Shown here: positions 57,764 to 64,000 of the stretch, piece by piece
How positions within the stretch are numbered: the first letter of the stretch is position 1
Layout of the letters: each line of letters starts with the position of its first letter
Source: Rhodopirellula sp.
GTDB lineage: Bacteria; Planctomycetota; Planctomycetia; Pirellulales; Pirellulaceae
Assembly: GCA_002690925.1 (NCBI GenBank)
Contig: NZGD01000253.1
Location: 1 to 64,000, forward strand
Length of the DNA stretch: 64,000 bases
Direction of reading: 5' to 3'
Program-made: the position numbers and the translations under genes
Notes under the pieces: model-generated
The model's database searches: none
The model's input: the letters and a program-made list of their open reading frames with translations, nothing else
Told to the model about the DNA's origin: nothing

Positions 57764-58744
57764 CTATTTATCCACAGCCGGAATCAGCAGTGGCACAGCA
57801 GCGGGTAGAGTGGTGATCTCAATCGGCAATTGGCCTCCAAAATCCCCATCCAGTTGATAAGCCACTGGCCTCCTCGAATCGACTCGAATCGTCGTTCCCT
57901 GAAGACGCTTCACATCCTTCGCATTCAGGTGCCGCCCGGTCCAAATACCTGCCACATAACGCAACCCGCTGGCAATGGACCCACGTTCAAAAACGATCAC
58001 ATCCAAAAGGCCATCATCGCCCAGAGCATTGGGCTCGATCTTGAGCCCACCACCGTACTTCGGCAGGTTGAAACTCATCACCCAGCAGCACTTGCCGATG
58101 TCTTTACCGTCGACGTTCAAGCTGAGCTTGGGAAATCGATACCGCAGTAAGGTATTAACGACAGGAACCAAATAGCTGAATCGACTGATATGCCCTTGGC
58201 GTCGTTCATGCATCTCACGAACCACTTCAGCATCAAACCCACACGTAGCCATGACTAGAAACGGCTTCCCGTTGGCTAAACCGGCATCAAGCTTAAACAG
58301 CTGGCCATGGCGTATCGTCCTGAGCACGTCATCAGCATCTGCTAGCTGCCCAAAATGCCTGGCAAGCAGATTTTCAGTCCCCAACGGCATCGGCAAAACC
58401 GCGACATGCCCCGACGAGCGTCCAACCTCAGCCAGCGACGAGGAAGGGTCTTCAGGTGACTGGGGTCGATTTTGGTCGCTTAGAAATAACGTGGCACATG
58501 CCAACGAAAGCGTTCCGTCGCCACCCGCTGCAACCACAATCGTGTCACCGTGCTCACCATCTGCCGTATCCTCATTGACCAACCGCCGAAGCTGATCAAC
58601 TTGATTTACGACCCGAACCTCAACGCCTAATTCGCACAGCAAAGTCTCAAGCCGTGGAACCTGCTCCCTACCGGTGCCACTTCCCGCCTTAGGGCTGGTA
58701 AAAATCAATATCCGTGTCGAGCCTTGCTGCGTAAGACGATCCAT
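57764..58744 (-). CDS. Diacylglycerol/sphingosine kinase-family lipid kinase
   Basis: 326 residues from ATG at 58742-58744. The DAGK catalytic motif is VVAAGGDGTLSLACATLF, preceded by FTSPKAGSGTG (phosphate loop) and followed by VLPMPLGTENLLARHFG, VMATCGFDAEVVREMHERR and the C-terminal DGLLDVIVFERG and YQLDGDFGG. YegS/DgkB-type enzymes phosphorylate diacylglycerol or related lipids at the inner membrane. It lies about 250 bases ahead of kdsA on the same strand. Confidence 0.93.
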   Translation of the reverse strand: MDRLTQQGSTRILIFTSPKAGSGTGREQVPRLETLLCELGVEVRVVNQVDQLRRLVNEDTADGEHGDTIVVAAGGDGTLSLACATLFLSDQNRPQSPEDPSSSLAEVGRSSGHVAVLPMPLGTENLLARHFGQLADADDVLRTIRHGQLFKLDAGLANGKPFLVMATCGFDAEVVREMHERRQGHISRFSYLVPVVNTLLRYRFPKLSLNVDGKDIGKCCWVMSFNLPKYGGGLKIEPNALGDDGLLDVIVFERGSIASGLRYVAGIWTGRHLNAKDVKRLQGTTIRVDSRRPVAYQLDGDFGGQLPIEITTLPAAVPLLIPAVDK

Positions 58745-59086
58745 CGTTTCAATTTCCCAGATAAAATGCAAATGGATATGAGCATTGACGGTATGGCACC
58801 CGGAAAAACACGCCCGCAAGCCGCAGAGTCTTTCGGTGCCGCAAACTATAGCGAAATCTTTTGTTCAGATCGCGAGCCGTGCATTTTAATCAACGCACTG
58901 AGACAATTATGAGCCTGATTTCTGCGAATCAGCCGCACCGACCAAAATCGTATCCTAGGGTTTCCAGGAGGGTCGGCGCTGCTCTGATCCGAAATCCGTC
59001 TGATCGTTGCAAGCGGTACGAATCAGCTCGCCAAACACGTCGTTAAGTATTCGTCCGTTCCCCTCATCGTCTCCGAGCCTGCTGCC
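58745..59086. other. Intergenic region between divergent genes
   Basis: About 340 bases between the lipid kinase and the FliL-like gene. It should hold both promoters. Nothing else recognised. Confidence 0.4.
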
Positions 59087-59560
59087 GTGAATCGCATTCG
59101 TCGTTATTGGGGTGCATGCCTTATCGTACTGATGGTCGTCGTACACGCGGCGTTGATTGGGTACATGCGAAGTCGAGTATCGAGGCTCACTCACCTCAAC
59201 ACCATGGTTGTCGAAATGGGCAGCTATCGCTTCCAGCCGGTCAATGATCTAACAAAGGTTTATCTCTTCAAGCTGCATGCGGTGGTTGACCCAACCAAGC
59301 AACGTAGAGGCGAAGAGCGTCTCCAGATGATGCGAATGCAGATACGCGAAACTGCGGAACAAACGCTCAGACAGGTCGATCCAAGATGGCTTGAAGACCC
59401 AACCCAGAATCAGATCCGTGATCGCCTGATGCAAATTGTGCACAAGCATCTTGAGGAGCCACTGGTTCAACGCATGCTGATCACCGACTGGCTTGAACTC
59501 CCCCTCCAAAGCGTGGATCTGCAATTCGACACGCCTGTACAAACGCTGGCGTTGCAATAG
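59087..59560 (+). CDS. Single-span membrane protein, possibly FliL-like
   Basis: 157 residues from a GTG at 59087. One N-terminal membrane helix (residues 8-27, WGACLIVLMVVVHAALIGYM) is followed by a soluble domain. RQVDPRWLEDPTQNQIRDRLMQIVHKHLEEPLVQRMLITDWLELPL (here summarised) has the order of FliL: helix, short strand, I-R-D-x-L helix, then a C-terminal strand. FliL is a flagellar motor-associated protein; no flagellar genes are near, so the assignment is tentative. Confidence 0.6.
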   Translation: MNRIRRYWGACLIVLMVVVHAALIGYMRSRVSRLTHLNTMVVEMGSYRFQPVNDLTKVYLFKLHAVVDPTKQRRGEERLQMMRMQIRETAEQTLRQVDPRWLEDPTQNQIRDRLMQIVHKHLEEPLVQRMLITDWLELPLQSVDLQFDTPVQTLALQ

Positions 59561-59876
59561 CGTCAACGTCAATTGCTACGGTTCGGATATGAACCGCATG
59601 GTTCGGTCATGCGTGGGATCACCACCGGACATCAATCTCCACCGGCATTGCAGGTGCACGAGACGAGGCCCAAACTAGCTTCACTACCGATTGGACCATG
59701 CGCGGTGACCGGCCACCAAGTTACCTTTGAACTTTGCCGGCGACCACGTTTTGCGGGCCCCACGAAGCCGAGCAACGTCGCCGTTGCTACAAGTAGATCG
59801 ACAGGCGTTCACAAAGGCACCAAAATCGTCGGCAACAGACTTCCCCTGTGAACCGCGACTCTGAACCGAACATGGC

Positions 59877-59910
59877 CTGAAAGCAACGTGAAACTGAAAG
59901 CAACGTGAAA
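59877..59910 (+). repeat. Tandem 17-bp duplication
   Basis: CTGAAAGCAACGTGAAA occurs twice without a gap (59877-59893 and 59894-59910), 11 bases before a terminator hairpin. Confidence 0.95.
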
Positions 59911-59920
59911 CAAATGTGTC

Positions 59921-59948
59921 CGAAAACATTCGAGTTTTCGTGTTTTTT
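59921..59948 (+). terminator. Rho-independent terminator
   Basis: Perfect 7-bp stem CGAAAAC / GTTTTCG with a 6-base loop, followed by T-G-TTTTTT. It is about 360 bases after the FliL-like gene and 150 before the POTRA gene. Confidence 0.8.
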
Positions 59949-60093
59949 GTTAAACCCGTCCCGTTTCACTCTCCCAGAAGACAAATCCGACTTGTGGCAA
60001 TCCGGCCTGCACTGGTAGTTACCGGGAACCGTAGACGGAGTTTCGACTCCACTGACCGGAATACATGACTTTCGTGCTGTTGGTTTCAAGAGT

Positions 60094-61545
60094 ATGCCGC
60101 AACGTTCACTGATCCCATTTCAACATTTCACTTCTGCCCTCAGGCCAGGACTGGAATTACGGTTTGTGACCCGGAATTTCTTTCTTTACTGTCTGTTCGC
60201 CGCCTTACCGACGAATCTCCCCGCTCAAATGGGTGGACCTGGTATGGGAGGTGGCGGTGCCGGCGCACCACCGGCCGAAGAAAAACCAAAGTTTCGCGAG
60301 CACATCCACAACATCGAAGGGTTGCCAATCCACCGAGAAAAAGGGGATGCGGTCGTCAAAAGTGTGCGAGTGATCGGCAACCGTGCTGTTGGCATTCACA
60401 AAATCACGTCAAAACTTCAGACACGCAAGAACCGCTTTTACGATTACGAACTTGTTCTCGGAGACGTTCGACGCCTCAATGATATGGGCTCGTTTGACCA
60501 TGTCACTTTTAAAATCGATGAGCAGCCTGATGGCGTCAATGTGACGTACATTGTCAACGAACGCCCGATGATCACCCGTGTCATTTACCATGGGAATCGT
60601 GCCATGGGTGAGCGAGAGGTTTCAGGCCGTTGCGGTATTTCCAAGGGTGACCCGCTGAGCGAGTTCTCCATTGAATCCGCACGACGTCGATTGGTCGACT
60701 ATTACCAATCCGAAGGTTTCAATCAGGTCTCCATTAACTCGGTCATTGGCATTGAGGGAGATCCTGGTGCGGTAGTGTATCGGATCAACGAGGGACCTAA
60801 AGAACGAATCGCGAGCATTCATATTCATGGTTCGACCATTGTCAGTGAGGCACGCCTGAAAAAGATCATCAATAGTCGGGGCCCAATGGCAGGAATACTG
60901 ACTTACATTGGGAACGCCGTTGACATGCGAAAAATTGACCAGGACGTTGACGTCCTAGCAACCTATTATCACAACCTCGGATTTCTAACAGCAACCGTCG
61001 GACGGCAAATCGAATACGACGACAGTGGGAAGTGGTTGACTGTGAACTTTGTGGTTAACGAAGGCCCCCGATTCAAAGTCAATGATGTTCAGATCATTGG
61101 AAATCAATACATCACTGAAGAATCTTTGCGACAACGCATGAACCTGAAACCAGGCGACATGTTCGACGGGACTTTGATGCGACGCGACATCGGCGAACTC
61201 GTCTATGGCTATGGAGAACTCGGCTACATCTATGCAGAGGTGGAACCCAAAACTGTCATGAGAGACGAGTCAAACGTGGTTGATCTCGTCTACCAAATTA
61301 CGGAAGGTGATCGCTGGAAAGTGGGTGAGATTCTGGTGAACATCGAAGGTGATCCAGATCTCATGAAAGAAACAACGATGCTCAATCTCGTTGATCTTCG
61401 AGAAGGTGACTGGATCGATCGAAGAACACTTGAATTGAATCGAAGGCGTCTGGAACGAAGCCAACTGCTGGAAGTCAACCCACAGATTGCCGACCCACCG
61501 GACATCAAGGTCGTGCCACGCGGGGAGCAATTTGATGATTTTTAA
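60094..61545 (+). CDS. POTRA-only half of a BamA/Omp85 system
   Basis: 483 residues, exported (hydrophobic stretch at about 28-45, FFLYCLFAALPTNLPAQ). The rest is a chain of about five POTRA domains, each with a beta-alpha-alpha-beta-beta pattern: VVKSVRVIGNRAVGIHKI, MITRVIYHGNRAMGEREV, RIASIHIHGSTIVSEARL, KVNDVQIIGNQYITEESL, KVGEILVNIEGDPDL. It ends soon after the last POTRA (VVPRGEQFDDF, stop at 61543-61545) with no beta-barrel, which every BamA normally has. The barrel is encoded by the next gene, 79 bases downstream. Confidence 0.9.
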   Translation: MPQRSLIPFQHFTSALRPGLELRFVTRNFFLYCLFAALPTNLPAQMGGPGMGGGGAGAPPAEEKPKFREHIHNIEGLPIHREKGDAVVKSVRVIGNRAVGIHKITSKLQTRKNRFYDYELVLGDVRRLNDMGSFDHVTFKIDEQPDGVNVTYIVNERPMITRVIYHGNRAMGEREVSGRCGISKGDPLSEFSIESARRRLVDYYQSEGFNQVSINSVIGIEGDPGAVVYRINEGPKERIASIHIHGSTIVSEARLKKIINSRGPMAGILTYIGNAVDMRKIDQDVDVLATYYHNLGFLTATVGRQIEYDDSGKWLTVNFVVNEGPRFKVNDVQIIGNQYITEESLRQRMNLKPGDMFDGTLMRRDIGELVYGYGELGYIYAEVEPKTVMRDESNVVDLVYQITEGDRWKVGEILVNIEGDPDLMKETTMLNLVDLREGDWIDRRTLELNRRRLERSQLLEVNPQIADPPDIKVVPRGEQFDDF

Positions 61546-61624
61546 AACCAAAATTCAAAGTCCCCCGATTCACTTCCACCAATCGTTCATTGTTCCCTTT
61601 CAAACTTCAGATGAAGCTGACCGC

Positions 61625-63448
61625 ATGAAGGACACGAATAGCACAGCTAACCGCCGTTGGGCCAAATGCTTGGCCATGCTTGGATGGCTGGTGTGCCTGA
61701 CGGGATGCGTGAGCCCCCTGACAAATCAACCATGGATCACACCGACTGCGCCGCCCACTGCGGGGGCTCCAGCAAATGAAGCGTTCACAGTTTCACCAGT
61801 CACTGGTGAAACTCTCTCACCACCGACTGATCCCGGTGAAATCAACTTCAATCTTTCGGACCTCGACCTCGGCAACAGCACTGCCTCCCCGACAACGCCT
61901 GCGGTGAATCACAGCTACAACCAGCCCACGGCGTATGCCCCGACCGAGGCCTCTGCATCGGGATTCGTTGGTGACTTGGCAACCACCCCGAGCATGAATG
62001 CAGCCGCATCACAACAAGGTACGACGGCACCTTACGTCGCCCGGCAGTTCCCCAGCGATCCACCGCCCAACTACTCACCACCAACGGTTGCACCACCATC
62101 CTTGGCAACTGCGCCGCCCATGACAGGGAACGCGCCGCCCCCAAATTATCAGCCACCACCCGCGTCACCCGGGTACCTTCCTCCTTCGGCATCGCCGGGC
62201 TTGGGCTCGGGGCTACCGCCTGCGACAAGCACCCCGTTGGGACCGCCGATTTACGGAACGGCGGACGGTGCTCCGATGCTTGGAAACACCGGGATCGCAG
62301 AGCCCTACGCACCCATCACACCCAATATGGGGTACCAGCCCGGTCCTACTGTCCGGGAAGCCGACTTGATCATCAACGGTTTTCCAGCACGTACAGGTCG
62401 TATCATGCTTGGTGGTGCCGTCAACAGTGATGCCGGGATCACGGGACAACTGACCATCGATGAGAGAAACTTTGACATTTGTCGTTGGCCGCGTTCTTTT
62501 CAGGACTTGTTCAGTGGAACGGCTTTCCGCGGTGCGGGACAAACCTTCCGCCTCGAGGCGGCACCGGGCACAAACTTCAAACGCTACACCATGCAGTTCG
62601 CTGACCCGAATCTATTCGGTTACAAGCCAGTCAGCATGTCAATCAGCGGCTTTCTCTATGATCGTCGATTTAACGACTGGGACGAAGAACGCCTTGGTGG
62701 GCGTCTGTCCTTTGGCTACCGGATCACACCCGACCTTTCGATTTCAGCAGGTATCACTGGACAGCGTGTCGATATGGGTGGATATGATCCCGACAACACC
62801 ATCCCCCAACTGAAACAGGTTTACGGAAAAACCTCACTGTTTAGTGGTGAACTTGCATTGGTTCATGACACCCGCGACAGTCCGATCCAAGCGTCCCGGG
62901 GCCACTTTTTCGAAGCCAACTTCGAGCAGGCGTTTGGCGATTTCGATTATTCTCGGTTTGAGCTTGAATTTCGACGTTACTGGCTGATCGCCGAACGTGC
63001 TGATGGTTCAGGCAAACAGACATTCTCGTTTTCAACGCGAGCTGGTTACAGCGGTGATGACACCCCGATTTACGAAAACTTCTTTGCTGGTGGTTATGCC
63101 ACCATTCGAGGCTTTGAATTTCGCGGAGCCAGTCCGGTACAAAACCTTCCTGGGCAAGGAGACATTGAAGTGGGAGGTCGCTTCCAGTGGCTTAATACAT
63201 TGGAGTACATTTTTCCAATCACAGCCGATGATGCTTTTCGAGGTGTCGGCTTTGTCGATTTTGGAACGGTGGAACCAACCTCCACACTCAGCTCAAAATC
63301 CTACCGGGTCGCGCCAGGCCTGGGCTTGCGAGTTGCCTTACCAATGCTTGGTCCCGCTCCACTGGCCTTCGACTTTGCTTATCCGGTCGCCAAGGCCGAT
63401 ACTGACCAAGTTCAGGTATTCAGCTTCTACATGAGCATGGTCCGCTAG
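61625..63448 (+). CDS. Omp85/BamA-type beta-barrel with lipoprotein-like leader
   Basis: 607 residues from ATG at 61625; upstream codons are open in frame to 61487 and would overlap the POTRA gene. Leader WAKCLAMLGWLVCLTGC fits a lipoprotein signal. Residues ~30-240 are Pro/Ala/Thr/Gly-rich and probably disordered. The last ~360 residues form the Omp85 barrel: RTGRIMLGGAVNSDAGITG, LVHDTRDSPIQASRGHFFEA, and the conserved loop-6 motif in YATIRGFEFRG, ending in LGLRVALPMLGPAPLAFDFAYP and an aromatic/hydrophobic final strand. No POTRA is present, so it should work with the preceding gene. Confidence 0.9.
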   Translation: MKDTNSTANRRWAKCLAMLGWLVCLTGCVSPLTNQPWITPTAPPTAGAPANEAFTVSPVTGETLSPPTDPGEINFNLSDLDLGNSTASPTTPAVNHSYNQPTAYAPTEASASGFVGDLATTPSMNAAASQQGTTAPYVARQFPSDPPPNYSPPTVAPPSLATAPPMTGNAPPPNYQPPPASPGYLPPSASPGLGSGLPPATSTPLGPPIYGTADGAPMLGNTGIAEPYAPITPNMGYQPGPTVREADLIINGFPARTGRIMLGGAVNSDAGITGQLTIDERNFDICRWPRSFQDLFSGTAFRGAGQTFRLEAAPGTNFKRYTMQFADPNLFGYKPVSMSISGFLYDRRFNDWDEERLGGRLSFGYRITPDLSISAGITGQRVDMGGYDPDNTIPQLKQVYGKTSLFSGELALVHDTRDSPIQASRGHFFEANFEQAFGDFDYSRFELEFRRYWLIAERADGSGKQTFSFSTRAGYSGDDTPIYENFFAGGYATIRGFEFRGASPVQNLPGQGDIEVGGRFQWLNTLEYIFPITADDAFRGVGFVDFGTVEPTSTLSSKSYRVAPGLGLRVALPMLGPAPLAFDFAYPVAKADTDQVQVFSFYMSMVR

Positions 63449-63901
63449 TGTCCGAGGAAACCATAAGGCTCGCTAAAACACACAGACGGCTCAAGCGACC
63501 TGAAGCCTGCGAGAGCGGTAACTCCGAGAAATGGGGATCACCTCGAATTGGGGATGTTTCTTCACAGGCTCCACATTACTCCCAAAGCAGTACCTGCGGC
63601 ACGATCTGTCAACCTCGCGGCAGATTGGTTGCATATCGTTGCTTTTGAATTAGGCTACGAGGAACAAGGTAAACTGTTGAACAAAATCAAAAGGTCACGA
63701 TTTCCGAATCTTGAATTGCTGCGTGCCAGATGTGAACTTGTCATGATTGATCGATAGAAATGTCATGTAAGCGAGGGACAAACGGTCTCCATGATGAAAA
63801 AAACGCTGAAATATTCCTCCCTTGCGAGAGAACGGATCGTCTAGTAAATTTCCACCTGATTCGAAATTGAATCGGCTTTGCCGAGAGATTCAGAATCACC
63901 T
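63449..63901. other. Intergenic region, one doubtful small frame
   Basis: About 450 bases between the barrel gene and the tRNA. It contains the doubtful frame 63548-63757 (listed separately) and the tRNA promoter region. Nothing else recognised. Confidence 0.4.
63548..63757 (+). CDS. Doubtful small protein
   Basis: 69 residues from ATG at 63548. The second half (WLHIVAFELGYEEQGKLLNK, then LLRARCELVMIDR) has ordinary protein composition with plausible helices, but no recognised family and no good ribosome binding site (GGGG lies only directly before the ATG). It could be a small real protein, a remnant, or chance. Confidence 0.3.
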   Translation: MGMFLHRLHITPKAVPAARSVNLAADWLHIVAFELGYEEQGKLLNKIKRSRFPNLELLRARCELVMIDR

Positions 63902-63974
63902 TCCCCTGTAGCTCAGTTGGTAGAGCAGGTGGCTGTTAACCACCTTGTCACAGGTTCGAGTCCTGTCGGGGGAG
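63902..63974 (+). tRNA. tRNA-Asn (anticodon GTT)
   Basis: 73-nt cloverleaf. Acceptor stem TCCCCTG pairs with CGGGGGA (one T-G pair), D-arm contains AGCTCAGTTGGTAGAGC, anticodon stem GGTGG / CCACC around loop CTGTTAA with anticodon GTT at 63935-63937, and the T-arm has GGTTCGAGTCC. Discriminator G at 63974. The 3' CCA is not encoded (GCTTTTT follows). Confidence 0.97.
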
Positions 63975-64000
63975 CTTTTTGAAAAACTACGGAACAAAGT

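Larger units (their letters stand above)
59561..60093. other. Intergenic region with a tandem repeat and a terminator
   Basis: About 530 bases between the FliL-like gene and the POTRA gene. It holds a 17-bp tandem repeat (59877-59910) and a strong terminator hairpin (59921-59948). No protein frame I can support. Confidence 0.5.

Overview
The window looks like a piece of a planctomycete chromosome, most likely from the Pirellulales (Rhodopirellula-type) group. The main reasons are a large secreted protein with a planctomycete-type cytochrome c motif plus PSCyt2/PSD1 regions followed by a DUF1501 protein, an Omp85 assembly machine divided over two genes, an archaeal-type methanofuran cofactor gene trio, an orphan rsmH outside any division cluster, many GTG/TTG starts and few strong Shine-Dalgarno sites. 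The taxonomic call is an inference from gene content. There is no rRNA, CRISPR array, insertion sequence or prophage; the one RNA gene is a tRNA-Asn at the right edge.

Layout. 1-2239: OPT-family transporter with a downstream small membrane protein cut by the window edge. 2836-4977: SDR oxidoreductase and PfkB sugar kinase, probably hexuronate / ketodeoxygluconate catabolism. 5475-9850: CbbX/SpoVK-like AAA+ ATPase, secreted PQQ-type beta-propeller, MOSC protein. 10063-14307: gyrA and, convergent, gap with a terminator. 14698-21569: methyltransferase, a decayed transaldolase pseudogene, pyrimidine salvage pair (cdd, deoA), HtrA-type protease, transglutaminase-like protein and a Cys-rich lipoprotein. 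21737-27687: alpha/beta hydrolase overlapping a class-IV aminotransferase, then a three-gene sugar ABC importer. 28131-31395: membrane-anchored helical protein plus a fused MlaF-MlaE type lipid ABC transporter and a small coiled-coil protein. 31455-39586: RluA-type pseudouridine synthase, the PSCyt1/DUF1553 and DUF1501 pair, a Tat-type sugar isomerase and rsmH.

39674-45809: Tyr/Pro-rich secreted protein, aldo/keto reductase, esterase, AroB/EboD-like cyclase, and a glucose dehydrogenase carrying Asp instead of Cys at a metal-ligand position. 46349-51653: a suf iron-sulfur cluster operon headed by a SufR-like regulator (regulator, sufC, sufB, sufD, DUF59 protein; no sufS). 51832-54489: tightly overlapping mfnD-, mfnF- and mfnE-like genes, pointing to a methanofuran-like C1 carrier. 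54680-58744: large lipoprotein, metal-type kdsA and a lipid kinase. 59087-63448: FliL-like membrane protein, then the POTRA half and the barrel half of a BamA-like system.

Most of the window is chromosomal housekeeping and envelope biology. The points most worth a second look are the Mfn trio, the split BamA, the MlaF-MlaE fusion, the suf control region, and the transaldolase pseudogene hidden between two genes at 15607-16308. Start codons in several genes are uncertain because ribosome binding sites are weak.
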